From: Bacillus sp. Marseille-P3661
GTDB lineage: Bacteria; Bacillota; Bacilli; Bacillales; Bacillaceae_J
Reading direction: 5' to 3'
Length of the DNA stretch: 64,000 nucleotides
NCBI RefSeq assembly: GCF_900240995.1
Contig: NZ_LT965956.1
Location: 62,001-126,000, forward strand
Shown: positions 34,584-43,604 of the stretch, one piece after another
How the letters are laid out: every line of letters starts with the position of its first letter
How positions within the stretch are numbered: position 1 is the stretch's first letter
Position numbers and translations under genes: made by a program
Notes under the pieces: model-generated
Told to the model about the DNA's origin: nothing
The model's database searches: none
Seen by the model: the letters and a program-made list of their open reading frames with translations, nothing else

Positions 34584-35045
34584 ATGAGTGCCACTAGTAA
34601 AATAGAATTTTTAATGAATGAAATCGATTTGAATATTTCTTTATTTGAAAGGAGAAAAGAACAAAACAAAAAGAAGGCATATTGGTTAAAGATTGCTTCT
34701 GTCATATGCTCGTCTTTAGTTACTTTATTATTAGGATTAAAGGCTGTAAATGTAAATATCTTCTCAAATATTGCATTATTTTTTGCTGCGCTCATTACAC
34801 TTTTTAATGGAATAGAAGGTTTCTACAATCATAGAGGGCTTTGGTATAAAGATGTTCGAACATTGATGAGACTAAAAGAATTGAAGAGAGATATCCAATT
34901 TAATATAACAGGGGAGCAAGAACAAAGTATTTCTATTCAGGATTTAAAACGATATAAAGATAAACTTCAAACTATTATAAACGATGATATTAATACTTGG
35001 TCGAAATTACGGGAAAATCTTGAGGAACAAAATGCTGAAAATTGA
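34584..35045 (+). CDS. SLATT/DUF4231 two-helix membrane protein
   Basis: A 153-residue protein with two adjacent helices (about residues 35-51 and 56-75) followed by a conserved soluble arm, FYNHRGLWYKDVRTLMRLKELKRDIQFN, and a helical tail. This layout fits the SLATT/DUF4231 family, 2TM proteins proposed as membrane-pore effectors in nucleotide-triggered defence systems. No SMODS cyclase, SLOG or other sensor gene is adjacent, so it is a solo member. The ATG at 34584 has AAGGGG 7 bases upstream. Confidence 0.65.
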   Translation: MSATSKIEFLMNEIDLNISLFERRKEQNKKKAYWLKIASVICSSLVTLLLGLKAVNVNIFSNIALFFAALITLFNGIEGFYNHRGLWYKDVRTLMRLKELKRDIQFNITGEQEQSISIQDLKRYKDKLQTIINDDINTWSKLRENLEEQNAEN

Positions 35046-35132
35046 AATATTGTTTTTGTTTAGCCCCAGTTGATAATCATCCGGGGCCTAATATTTTTGA
35101 TGATATTACATATTCTTAACTGTTACAGCTGA

Positions 35133-35903
35133 TTAATAATAAACAGCATTGCCTGTGCCGCCAGATACCGAAATCACATCGCCTGTAATCGAGACTGACA
35201 ATGGGGATGCTAAAAAGGCTGCTACATTAGCGATTTCTTCGGATTTAACCAATCGTCCTAATGCATTCATTTTTTCCACCTTACGTAACATCTCTTCATT
35301 CGGGAAACGCTCTCTAGTTGTTTCTGTTTCGGTAATGCCTGGATATAGCGAATTGACTGTAATGCCGTATTTACCTAGTTCAATAGATGCGGATTTAGTT
35401 AAATGAACTACAGATACATTGCGTGCACCTGCACTTACGCTGCCGCCATTTCTAGCCGCCATGCCACTGATATTAATAATCCGACCCCAATTATTTTTTA
35501 TCATATATGGGGAAACAGCACGTATGCATCGAAAGTATCCCATAAACTTTTCTTCGAAATCTTTTAGAATAAGTTCATCTCGTACAGAATTAAAGTCCTC
35601 TGGCTCTCCGCCACTTACACGGGCACCATTATTCACTAGAATGTCTATGCTACCCATTGTTTCTGCCGCCTTTTCAACTAGTTGCAGAATCGATTCTGGA
35701 TTACCGATATCAGCTATAATCGGGAGTATATTCCTACCGGTTTCCTTAGTTAATTCCATTGCGGTTTCTTTCAACGCATCTCCATTTCGAGCGCATATTG
35801 TACAATCGACTCCTTCTAACGCTAGTTGGCGTGCAATCGCCTTCCCAATCCCACGGCTTCCCCCTGTAATGAGTGCTTTCTTGCCAAGTAATTGTAGATC
35901 CAT
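35133..35903 (-). CDS. SDR oxidoreductase lacking the Tyr-Lys pair
   Basis: A 256-residue classical-type short-chain dehydrogenase. Cofactor-binding TGGSRGIG (residues 13-20), NNGA (91-94) and the serine of INISG (146) are in place. Aligning to the LTKS helix puts Ala158 and Asn162 where the catalytic YxxxK Tyr and Lys belong (SAGARNVSVVHLTK). It therefore belongs to a divergent SDR group and may be inactive as a dehydrogenase or work differently. The ATG at 35903 follows GAGGAGG; an upstream ATG at 35930 would include it. It diverges from the aldo/keto reductase gene by 201 bases. Confidence 0.85.
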   Translation of the reverse strand: MDLQLLGKKALITGGSRGIGKAIARQLALEGVDCTICARNGDALKETAMELTKETGRNILPIIADIGNPESILQLVEKAAETMGSIDILVNNGARVSGGEPEDFNSVRDELILKDFEEKFMGYFRCIRAVSPYMIKNNWGRIINISGMAARNGGSVSAGARNVSVVHLTKSASIELGKYGITVNSLYPGITETETTRERFPNEEMLRKVEKMNALGRLVKSEEIANVAAFLASPLSVSITGDVISVSGGTGNAVYY

Positions 35904-36104
35904 ACTTGAAACCTCCTCAGTAATAGGCATAAACTCCTTTTTTATGATTTCGCCATTTATGTTGTTTTTCCTTTCGTAAAAAGGTCTTGATATGTATTTA
36001 TGCGGACAATTAATCTATTTTTATACCAATCTCAATCCCCATTAATATGAAATTTATCAGAATTATGTTAATCTTTAAATATTAATGAAAAAGGAGTGTT
36101 AAAT

Positions 36105-36947
36105 TTGAGCAGACAAATTCCTGAAATTACACTTAATGATGGGCTCACTTTGCCGGTAATAGGTTTGGGTACATATACACTAAAGGGGAATAAAGGGGCT
36201 AATGCTATCCAAAATGCAGTTGATATAGGTTATAGACTAATTGATTCTGCGTATAATTATGAAAATGAAGGTACTGTAGGTGAAGCTGTAAGACGCAGCT
36301 CCGTTCCAAGAGAAAAATTGAGAATTACATCTAAATTACCGGGACGTTACCAGGGATATGACAAAGCAGTAATTACCATCCAAGAATCTTTATATCGCGC
36401 AAATTTGGATTATTATGATTTATATTTGATTCATTGGCCCAATCCTAAACAAGATCTCTATGTTCAAGCATGGCAAGCATTGATTGATGCTAAAAAGGAT
36501 GGATTGATTTGCTCGATTGGTGTCTGTAATTTTTTACCAGAACATATTGAGCGATTAGAAAAGGAAACGGGTGTGAAACCAAGCATTAATCAAATTGAAT
36601 TACATCCTTACTTTAATCAAGAGGAACTTAGAAAATGGCATAACGAGAATAATATCCATATACAGTCTTGGAGCCCATTAACAAGAGGGATTAAAAACTT
36701 GCAAAATGATAATATTCAACAAATTGCTAATAACCATAGCAAGACTATTTCACAAGTTATTTTACGTTGGCATTATCAACTTGGAGCCATTTCAATCCCT
36801 AAATCTTCATCTCCAGATAGACAAACTGAAAATATATCTATTTTCGATTTTAGCTTGGATGATAACGAAATGAGCATTATTTCAGGCTTTTCTCGTCCTG
36901 ATGGGAGAATTAATAATCAAGATCCTGCTGTATATGAAGAATTTTAA
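36105..36947 (+). CDS. Aldo/keto reductase
   Basis: A 280-residue NADPH-dependent aldo/keto reductase. The catalytic tetrad is complete: Asp47 and Tyr52 (DSAYNYENE), Lys77 (TSKLPG) and His110 (LIHWPNP). The C-terminal IPKSSSPDRQTENISIFDF binds the NADPH phosphate. Relatives reduce aldehydes such as methylglyoxal or 2,5-diketogluconate; the substrate is not determinable here. TTG at 36105 has AAAGGAG 8 bases upstream; GTG at 36096 lies within that site. Monocistronic with a terminator. Confidence 0.9.
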   Translation: MSRQIPEITLNDGLTLPVIGLGTYTLKGNKGANAIQNAVDIGYRLIDSAYNYENEGTVGEAVRRSSVPREKLRITSKLPGRYQGYDKAVITIQESLYRANLDYYDLYLIHWPNPKQDLYVQAWQALIDAKKDGLICSIGVCNFLPEHIERLEKETGVKPSINQIELHPYFNQEELRKWHNENNIHIQSWSPLTRGIKNLQNDNIQQIANNHSKTISQVILRWHYQLGAISIPKSSSPDRQTENISIFDFSLDDNEMSIISGFSRPDGRINNQDPAVYEEF

Positions 36948-37012
36948 GATAGTCTTTTTGAAACGAGAAGTAGGAGTAATGTATCAATAATTATATATCT
37001 TATTTATATATA

Positions 37013-37053
37013 AAGCATGATTGGGAATTAACACCTTCCTAATCATGCTTTTC
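37013..37053 (+). terminator. Terminator of aldo/keto reductase gene
   Basis: AAGCATGATTGGGAA (37013-37027) pairs with TTCCTAATCATGCTT (37036-37050) with one unpaired position, followed by TT. Confidence 0.75.
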
Positions 37054-37141
37054 GCGTTTGCCGAATCCTTTCCAATATTTTTCATAATACTAAGCAGGAA
37101 GATAAAAATTAAAAGTAGATGATCGGAGAGTATTGGTAATA

Positions 37142-37819
37142 ATGAAATTATTGAATTTGACAATAGAACTTATAATTGGTTATATATTACTTTTTATAAT
37201 AGTTAAATTTGTAGGGAAGAAAATAATTAGTCAAATTACACCTTTTACTTTCATCGCAGCGATTGTATTAGGAGAATTACTTGGAAATGCTTTGTACGAT
37301 CATGAGATAGGTGTATTTTACATTATTTACTCCATGTGTTTATGGGGATTCTTACTTTTTGCGGTTGAATATTTGGCGCAAAAGTTTCTCAAGTTTAGAG
37401 GAGTAGTTGAGGGAAAGCCCTCAGCACTTATAAAAAACGGCATCGTCGACCGCGAGGAATTACGAAAAAACAAAATGAATATTAATCAATTACAAAGCCT
37501 ACTTCGACAGAGTGAAACTTTCTCTATTAGAGAAGTAGCTTTTTGCTATTTAGAGTCTAATGGTTCGATCAGTATTCTTAAAAAATCGAAATATCAAAAA
37601 ACTACTCAGGAGGACTTTAATATGATCCCTGAATCAGTATATGTACCAGTTACTTTAATTAGAGATGGTGAACTATTAAGGGATGAAATTGCTGATCTAG
37701 GGTTCGACGAAGCATGGCTTGATCATCAATTAGCAGCACAGGGTATCTCCGATTATAAAGAAGTTTTTTTGGCAGAATGGCTTGAAGGCGATGGTTTGTT
37801 TATACAACGTATAAACTAA
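37142..37819 (+). CDS. DUF421 (YetF-like) membrane protein
   Basis: A 225-residue protein with three N-terminal helices (about 7-23, 32-50 and 55-75) and a soluble DUF421 domain: LIKNGIVDREELRKNKMNIN, LLRQSETFSIREVAFCYLES, NGSISIL. B. subtilis homologues (YetF, YrbG and others) are numerous; spore-membrane members are known but the function is unclear. ATG at 37142 follows GGAGAG by 11 bases. It stands alone between the AKR and MarR genes. Confidence 0.85.
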   Translation: MKLLNLTIELIIGYILLFIIVKFVGKKIISQITPFTFIAAIVLGELLGNALYDHEIGVFYIIYSMCLWGFLLFAVEYLAQKFLKFRGVVEGKPSALIKNGIVDREELRKNKMNINQLQSLLRQSETFSIREVAFCYLESNGSISILKKSKYQKTTQEDFNMIPESVYVPVTLIRDGELLRDEIADLGFDEAWLDHQLAAQGISDYKEVFLAEWLEGDGLFIQRIN

Positions 37820-37923
37820 AAAACATGATTTAATTGATAATAAGTTGGCCATAATGTTAGCACGTGTTTGATATTTTATTCTTTAAAGATTCTGATAAAT
37901 TCTAACGAGTAGGAGGAGGGTAT

Positions 37924-38442
37924 ATGAATTTATCAAGAGAAAAATTTGCTAAAAGTTATGCAGTCTATGCTTTTATTAGGGGACTCAATATCGTAATAGA
38001 GCAGGACATAAAGAAAATAATAAAAAATAAAGAATTAACCTTCCCTGGTTTTAAGATTCTTTGGATTTTATATTTTGATTCCAATATAAGAATGACTGAT
38101 CTGACTTTTTTTGCTCAAACCAATATTTCAAATGTATTTCGACAGTTGGAAAAACTAAATGAAGATGGTTTAGTTGTTATTAAAAATGGTGAAGATGCAA
38201 GATCAAGGGAGCTTTCCCTAACTGAAGATGGGCAAAAGCTTGTCAATGATTTTTTAGAAGAAAATTGTAATAACTCAGAGCTACAGGTCGTTCAATTGAT
38301 CGAGAAAATCCCAAATGAAACCATATCTGAATTCATTGAAGTAGCCCGTTTGTTAAGTAACGAGTTAATAGGGAAATCATTCAGTGACTTTATCATAAAA
38401 TCCTCCACTGAAATTCTGAATAATTCAACGTGTAAACCTTAA
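37924..38442 (+). CDS. MarR-family regulator
   Basis: A 172-residue winged-helix regulator. The helix-turn-helix is RMTDLTFFAQTNISNVFRQLEKL and the wing includes ARSRELSLTEDGQKL. The layout (long N-terminal helix, a C-terminal helical extension) recalls Hpr/ScoC of Bacillus, although it is shorter. Usually such proteins are dimeric repressors of adjacent genes. No obvious target is divergent; the DUF3231 gene downstream is a possibility. GTAGGAGGAGG precedes the ATG. Confidence 0.78.
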   Translation: MNLSREKFAKSYAVYAFIRGLNIVIEQDIKKIIKNKELTFPGFKILWILYFDSNIRMTDLTFFAQTNISNVFRQLEKLNEDGLVVIKNGEDARSRELSLTEDGQKLVNDFLEENCNNSELQVVQLIEKIPNETISEFIEVARLLSNELIGKSFSDFIIKSSTEILNNSTCKP

Positions 38443-38479
38443 ATAAATCTGTAAAAATTCACTGATAAATGCATATACC

Positions 38480-38528
38480 AAGCCGATATTGGTAGGAAAT
38501 CATCATAAAACCTATAATTATCGGCTTG
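38480..38528 (+). terminator. Terminator of marR-type gene
   Basis: AAGCCGATA (38480-38488) pairs with TATCGGCTT (38519-38527), with a second inner stem. The 38529-38844 stretch also holds a TTTTGG/CCAAAA palindrome (38683-38698) and a CATACTA at 38629 that is a weak sigma-G-like -10. Confidence 0.7.
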
Positions 38529-38844
38529 TTTTCATTTACCAATATAAAACTTTAGGTTTATATTGTAATAGCCTAATGAATTTTTAAGTAAATATTTGTA
38601 TTCGCAAATAATGCGGAGCGTTTTAAAACATACTACGAAAGTAAAGGTAAAACAAATTTGTGAACTATCGTAAATATATATGTTTTGGTAAACCAAAAAT
38701 AACGTTCAAACAGAACAACAGACTTCCGTTCATGTCAAGTGTTAGTGTTGTTAATGGTACAATGGTTCTACTTTCATGGCTTACCATGCCCTTCTTATGG
38801 ACGTGAAAAATAAATTGTTTAACAGCAAATAAGGAGGTTACTAA

Positions 38845-39840
38845 ATGCCTGATCAACCTGCGATAACTTCATCTGAGTTAGGTACTTTATGGCTTACATA
38901 TCAACAAAAAACAATGATTCTAAGAATGTTAGAATACTTTAGAGAGAAAGCCGATGATAATCATGCTTCGGAAATAATAACTAGTTTGTATACCGAAACA
39001 GATCTTTATGTGGACAAAATAAAAGGTATCTTACAACAAGAAGGTGCTGTCATTCCAGTAGGATTTACAGCTGAAGATGTTAACACACAGGTGCCTAAGT
39101 TATATGACAATGGTTTTGACATCATGTTTATCCGGCTTTTAAAAGAGATTAGTATGGGTATGCATTCACTTAATATTACAATGGCATATCGGGAAGATAT
39201 AGTCATGTTGTTTAAAGATCTAACTGCAATAACTCAAAAGTATTACAATCGTTGCACTCAATATTTACTTGAAAAAGGGATGCTAGCTAGGTCGCCTTAT
39301 GTATCAATGCCTACAGTAATTGAATTTGTAAAAGATACAAGTTATTTCGGCGGACTTACGGCTAATCCATTTAGTGAGAAACGACCACTAAATACCGTTG
39401 AAGTAGCACAAATTTATCATTCAATTGAATCAAACAACACTGGGATGCAGATGATTACCGGATTTGCTCAATGTGGGAACAAAGAGGAAGTAAAAAAGTA
39501 TTTTAAAGAGGGAGCAGAATTGGCTAAAGGGATCATTAAGGAATTGAGCGAAACATTACTACAAAGCAATATTCAAATCCCAGGACCATCTGGGGGGAAT
39601 GCTACGCGTTCTACAGTGGCACCGTTTTCGGATAAATTAATGCTATACTGCACAAGTCTTTTTTGTAGCTTTGCTTTGGGGGGGAATTCATTAGGAACCG
39701 CCTTTAGCTTACGTAATGATTTACCTACCAAAATGACAATCTTTATGAAAGATATTTTTGAATATGCACATAAAGGGGCAAGAATTATGATACAAAACGG
39801 GTGGATGGAAGAACCGCCTCAGATTGAAGAAAGGAAATAA
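38845..39840 (+). CDS. DUF3231 protein
   Basis: A 331-residue, mainly helical protein with two tandem ferritin-like DUF3231 halves (about 1-160 and 170-325). Matching elements are LWLTYQQKTMILRMLEYF and LPTKMTIFMKDIFEYAHKGA. DUF3231 proteins are typical of spore formers and some are expressed in the forespore, but no activity is assigned. AAGGAGG precedes the ATG. Monocistronic with a strong terminator. Confidence 0.82.
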   Translation: MPDQPAITSSELGTLWLTYQQKTMILRMLEYFREKADDNHASEIITSLYTETDLYVDKIKGILQQEGAVIPVGFTAEDVNTQVPKLYDNGFDIMFIRLLKEISMGMHSLNITMAYREDIVMLFKDLTAITQKYYNRCTQYLLEKGMLARSPYVSMPTVIEFVKDTSYFGGLTANPFSEKRPLNTVEVAQIYHSIESNNTGMQMITGFAQCGNKEEVKKYFKEGAELAKGIIKELSETLLQSNIQIPGPSGGNATRSTVAPFSDKLMLYCTSLFCSFALGGNSLGTAFSLRNDLPTKMTIFMKDIFEYAHKGARIMIQNGWMEEPPQIEERK

Positions 39841-39847
39841 TTCATTA

Positions 39848-39889
39848 AAGAACACTTGTGCTGAAATTACTCCACAAGTGTTCTTAGCT
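39848..39889 (+). terminator. Terminator of DUF3231 gene
   Basis: A perfect 13-bp stem, AAGAACACTTGTG (39848-39860) with 39873-39885. Confidence 0.8.
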
Positions 39890-39936
39890 TTTAATTTGAA
39901 GGGATAGCATTTCATTAGAGTAGCAAAGGAGCCAGT

Positions 39937-40755
39937 ATGATTATCCATAAAACAAACAATGTGACTGTATTTCAAAGCGCTTTATTTCAATTAAATACTA
40001 CTATTGTAATAACAGATGATTTAGTGCTGGTAGTTGACCCTGGATATTTACCAAGTGAAATTGATGGAATTCGTAGCTTTGTTGATGAAGTAAAGGGAAA
40101 CCGACCTATTTATCTCTTTTTTACGCATTCAGATTTTGATCATATTGTCGGTTATGGGTCATTCCCAGATGCTAAAACGATTGCAAGTGAACAGTTTTTA
40201 ATAAGTAAGCAAAAAGAGAAACAATTAGAGGATGCCATTCATTATGATCATGAATTTTATATTATACGGCCTTATGAACTTATTTATCCTAACATTGATT
40301 ATGTAATTAAAGGGAACGGGCAACAGCTGAAAATTGGCAAAACGTTGATAACCTTTTATCATGCTTTTGGTCATAATGACGATGGGCTCATTGCAGTGTT
40401 TGAATCTGAGAAATTGGTTATTGTTGGCGACTACCTATCAGATATTGAGTTTCCTTTTGTATATTTTAGCTTTAAAGAATACGGTAACACATTAACGACT
40501 TTGAAGAATGTATTTAAGGACGAAGACGGAAAAACACTCATTACAAGTCATGGTAATGTTACACAAGACTCAATGGAAATAAAGAAACGTTTTCATGATT
40601 CTTATGAGTATTTAGAGCTCGTAAAACGGCAAGCATCAGAAAATCATTTTGAGCAGTACTTGGCGATGAAAAAGTATCGTTTTACAACAATCTTTAGAAA
40701 AAGGCATAAGGATAATTTAGATGTGTGGAGAAAAGAGTTTAAGACGATTAAATAA
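39937..40755 (+). CDS. MBL-fold metallohydrolase
   Basis: A 272-residue metallo-beta-lactamase-fold protein. The metal motif reads FTHSDFDHIVG, i.e. HxDxDH, where the second histidine of the usual HxHxDH is Asp. The other ligands are HAFGHNDDG, GDYLSDIEF and TSHGN. The altered motif may change the metal content but the fold seems complete. Substrate is unknown. AAGGAGCC precedes the ATG. It stands beside the XRE regulator, converging on it, and is probably not part of that cassette. Confidence 0.8.
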   Translation: MIIHKTNNVTVFQSALFQLNTTIVITDDLVLVVDPGYLPSEIDGIRSFVDEVKGNRPIYLFFTHSDFDHIVGYGSFPDAKTIASEQFLISKQKEKQLEDAIHYDHEFYIIRPYELIYPNIDYVIKGNGQQLKIGKTLITFYHAFGHNDDGLIAVFESEKLVIVGDYLSDIEFPFVYFSFKEYGNTLTTLKNVFKDEDGKTLITSHGNVTQDSMEIKKRFHDSYEYLELVKRQASENHFEQYLAMKKYRFTTIFRKRHKDNLDVWRKEFKTIK

Positions 40756-40798
40756 GCTATTAATATTTTAAAATTTTTTGGTACTGAAATACTTAAAT

Positions 40799-40861
40799 AA
40801 ATAGGGGCAGTATCCAAAATATCTTTTAATGGTGTTACCCCTATATTTTATCATTAAAAGA
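40799..40861. terminator. Overlapping convergent terminators
   Basis: ATAGGGGCA/TACCCCTAT (40801-40809 and 40837-40845) forms a hairpin for the plus-strand MBL gene. ATCTTTTAAT (40821-40830) with ATTAAAAGAT (40852-40861) forms an overlapping one that on the minus strand is followed by ATTTT and would serve the XRE gene. Confidence 0.6.
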
Positions 40862-41432
40862 TGTCCAACTGTGTGTCTCCTTTATTTTGCTTTTCCACAT
40901 TGTCCAATAATATTAATAGATCATCAACATCTTTCCCCTGAAAATGAGAAAGCTTGACAAAGAGAAGATTGCTTGAAGAAAAGGTTCTTAATAAATAAGA
41001 AAGTGATGTAAGCATATCTCTATCCAAACGAAGCAGTCCTGCTAGGGTAAGGGGGTCCATGTCTTGGATATTTTTCTCTACAACAGTTTTAACTTTCTCA
41101 ATTAACAGCCTACGTGATATTTCAAACTCTTCTTTCCCTTTGCTAATCATTTGACCGGACTCTAAGTCAAGAAAGGTTTGGTCAGGGTGAGTTAAAAATA
41201 ACTCTCCTGTAACAAGAAAGTCTGTGGAAACTTTATAAAATGCGGCAAGTTTCTCTATTGTTTTATAACTAGGTTCTCTTAAGCCGTTTTCATACCTTGA
41301 AAGAGCGCCTTTTGTAATGCCATTTTGTACAGCTGCCTCCTCTGCAGTAAGATTATGCACAAGTCTCGCCATTCGTAACCGTTCACCAAATTCCTTCTTT
41401 TTTTTCTCAATATCATTTTGTTCATTTTTCAT
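40854..41432 (-). CDS. XRE-family repressor
   Basis: A 192-residue regulator. The N-terminal XRE helix-turn-helix spans about residues 14-70 (GERLRMARLVHNLTAEEAA, GITKGALSRYENGLREPS, LAAFYKVSTDFL). A helical C-terminal region of about 110 residues may sense a ligand or dimerise; it lacks a recognisable peptidase motif. It diverges from the four-gene NYN operon across 160 bases that contain a direct repeat, so it probably represses both itself and that operon. The ATG at 41432 is preceded by GGAGGT. Confidence 0.85.
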   Translation of the reverse strand: MKNEQNDIEKKKKEFGERLRMARLVHNLTAEEAAVQNGITKGALSRYENGLREPSYKTIEKLAAFYKVSTDFLVTGELFLTHPDQTFLDLESGQMISKGKEEFEISRRLLIEKVKTVVEKNIQDMDPLTLAGLLRLDRDMLTSLSYLLRTFSSSNLLFVKLSHFQGKDVDDLLILLDNVEKQNKGDTQLDIF

Positions 41433-41507
41433 TCAATCTTTAACCTCCGCATCCAGTAATTACTATTTGAAAAAAATTAATATTTCATTATACTACAAAT
41501 ACAACGG

Positions 41508-41535
41508 AAACAAGTTGCTTATCTTTAAACAAGTT
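41508..41535. promoter_or_regulatory. Direct repeat, candidate XRE operator
   Basis: AAACAAGTT occurs at 41508-41516 and at 41527-41535, starts 19 bases apart, in the divergent promoter region. A TATAAAAT -10-like box lies near 41569-41576, before the NYN gene. Position and repetition suggest the operator; this is inference. Confidence 0.4.
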
Positions 41536-41592
41536 TTCTTTATGCTTTTTATTTTATAAAAAGACACTATAAAATGCAATGGAGGAGTCAAT

Positions 41593-42198
41593 ATGTTCGA
41601 AAATACGAATCGGAAATCAAGTTATATCAATGATTTTACTGCCCTAAAAAGGGTTGCTATCTTAATGGATGAAAATAACATTATGAACCAGCTACACAAT
41701 TTAGGTATTCATGGGTTAGAACGTACGAAGGATTTATTTTCTGGAATTGTGAAATATGTTAATTTGGATCCTCAATTTACTGAATACCATATATTTGGCG
41801 GGATTCCAAATTTTGCTGATGATCCGGAGAGATCTAGGAAAAGATATCGTTTTTTTGAGTCGTTAAGATATGATGGTATTCAAACTCACTTAGGATATTG
41901 TGTAAAATTACCAAATGGTAAATTTAAAGAAAAAGAAGTGGATATGCTTTATGGTCTAACAATGGTTGATTTAAGTCACAAGGTTGATCTAATCGTTTCG
42001 TTAAGTGCGGATGGGGACACAAGAATGCCAATCCGAATTGCCAAGCAAAATGGAGCACAAGTATATGCGGTGCTCTCTAGCCAAGCACCGGCAAGCACTG
42101 TTCGTGAGGAAGCAGACCGTGTGATTCACTTGGAGAATGTACTAGGTAAAATACCTGATCACAAAATTATTTATAAACCCGTTCCTAAAGTTGTGTAG
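41593..42198 (+). CDS. NYN-domain (PIN-like) nuclease
   Basis: A 201-residue protein of the NYN/LabA-like PIN superfamily. The conserved acidic residues are placed as expected: Asp26 in AILMDENNI, Asp117 in KEKEVDMLYGL, and Asp140 and Asp142 in LSADGDTRMPI, with NGAQVYAV forming the last strand. NYN proteins are metal-dependent RNases or related nucleases. It is the first gene of an operon of four that run in the same direction with gaps of 44, 38 and 28 bases. GGAGGAG precedes the ATG. It could be the catalytic part of a regulated cassette. Confidence 0.78.
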   Translation: MFENTNRKSSYINDFTALKRVAILMDENNIMNQLHNLGIHGLERTKDLFSGIVKYVNLDPQFTEYHIFGGIPNFADDPERSRKRYRFFESLRYDGIQTHLGYCVKLPNGKFKEKEVDMLYGLTMVDLSHKVDLIVSLSADGDTRMPIRIAKQNGAQVYAVLSSQAPASTVREEADRVIHLENVLGKIPDHKIIYKPVPKVV

Positions 42199-42242
42199 AA
42201 TGTGAGTGGAATAAATCAAAATAATACTAGGAGTATATTAGA

Positions 42243-43352
42243 ATGCAACATGAATGGAAAGATGACGGTTTGTTTTATCCTTTAGGTATGTGGCTTATCT
42301 TTTTCCCGATAGTAGGATTTACTGTATTGCTAATTAGTTATATTCCTGTAAAGATCATTGAACTCCTGACGACTTGGGAGCATCCATGGAATGTTTGGTG
42401 GTGGCTTGCTGAACACATTTTTTATGATATTTTTTATACCTACACTTCTACAATCCTTTTAATGATCCTAGTTGCCCGGTATAGCTATTTTCGTATGTGG
42501 TATGTACGCACGTTAGAACAGCTCCGAAGACGTGAATTTATGCTAGATGTACAACGTTACATAGGAAGTCCATACGTACCTGGGCTTGCTTTAGAATATC
42601 TAATGCAGCCTTGTCCATCGTTCGACGGAAAGGATATCGATGATCAATACACTTTCTATAGACATGTCGTCAGTTGGTTTAGAAATACGGTCTATTTGCA
42701 CAAAAATAATCAATTTGTTGGTCCACGTTATACGTATTTACAATTAATTAGTCCTTATCTTTGGTATGTTTCATTTGGTGGTATCGTGATAAGCGGGGTT
42801 CTTATTTATATTGCCACTGCATGGGGCTTTCATTATTTTTGGAATGAGCTATGGCTTGGTTATGCAAAGGTTGCATTTGGTGTACCATTGTTCATTCTAG
42901 GATGTTGGGTTCTTTCCATTACATGGGGGTTCGTACGATATCGAAGTTTTACGAGTATGTTCAATAAGGATGATTATGTAAGCGAGGTGAAATGGATTGA
43001 AGTCATGCCTGGCACCTATTTCGGGGAAAGCTTTGTGGATGCTAATAAACAGTTCCAAACATCTCTTATGGAGATATATGGTGAGTCTGCTAAAGGTCTC
43101 TCGAACTTTCCGAAAGACATATACCCAGAGCAAATGCCACGAAACATTCAATTTTACCATTACTCAGGTGATAAATACTTTGATAACATAGGGTCAAATT
43201 TTTGGGATGCTCGAGAGGCGAAGGCCATTTATCAAGAAAAGCCTAATGATCAGAATCAGCACAAGAAGAAACTTTCTTTTAAAAAAAAAACTGAAAAAGT
43301 TATTTCCATACAAAATTACGTCCAAGAAAAAGAAAATGCCAAAAAATATTAA
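42243..43352 (+). CDS. Four-helix membrane protein of NYN cassette
   Basis: A 369-residue integral membrane protein that I cannot assign. Four hydrophobic segments are visible: about residues 15-39, 55-80, 178-203 and 215-235, with a Trp- and Tyr-rich character (HPWNVWWWLAEHIF). Soluble loops of about 95 residues (85-175) and 130 residues (C-terminus) face one side; the C-terminus ends in a Lys-rich tail (KKKLSFKKKTEK). No Walker, zinc or protease motif is seen. ACTAGGAG precedes the ATG. The architecture suggests a membrane partner of the nuclease or the cysteine-cluster protein. Confidence 0.6.
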   Translation: MQHEWKDDGLFYPLGMWLIFFPIVGFTVLLISYIPVKIIELLTTWEHPWNVWWWLAEHIFYDIFYTYTSTILLMILVARYSYFRMWYVRTLEQLRRREFMLDVQRYIGSPYVPGLALEYLMQPCPSFDGKDIDDQYTFYRHVVSWFRNTVYLHKNNQFVGPRYTYLQLISPYLWYVSFGGIVISGVLIYIATAWGFHYFWNELWLGYAKVAFGVPLFILGCWVLSITWGFVRYRSFTSMFNKDDYVSEVKWIEVMPGTYFGESFVDANKQFQTSLMEIYGESAKGLSNFPKDIYPEQMPRNIQFYHYSGDKYFDNIGSNFWDAREAKAIYQEKPNDQNQHKKKLSFKKKTEKVISIQNYVQEKENAKKY

Positions 43353-43390
43353 ATAATTTTATAGTTTACGAGATTAGGGAGGATCATGTC

Positions 43391-43576
43391 ATGAAATACT
43401 TATTAAATAAAATTCAAGAATTGATAGCTACTTATACTATATTAGAGCTTGAAACTAAAAAGCAGCATGCTGAAAATGTTCAAGATAAACTAGTTTGTCA
43501 AATTGCAATTATGTTGTTACAACATACTACTAAAGATATTGTAGAAGGCCAACAAACCATATTTTCTGAGTTATAA
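43391..43576 (+). CDS. Small protein of NYN cassette
   Basis: A 61-residue, probably helical protein (MKYLLNKIQELIATYTILEL, ending TIFSEL) with no membrane segment. The ATG at 43391 has AGGGAGGATC 6-15 bases upstream. It lies 38 bases after the membrane-protein gene and 28 bases before the next, so it is an integral member of the operon. I do not recognise it. Its size would suit an antitoxin, adaptor or structural subunit, all inference. Confidence 0.6.
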   Translation: MKYLLNKIQELIATYTILELETKKQHAENVQDKLVCQIAIMLLQHTTKDIVEGQQTIFSEL

Positions 43577-43604
43577 AGATTACACAGATGAGAGGGATAC
43601 AAAG

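Noticed and set aside
35419-35979. 186-codon plus-strand frame opposite the SDR gene
   Set aside because: Shadow frame of a clear SDR gene; composition is unlike a real protein and no ribosome site is present.
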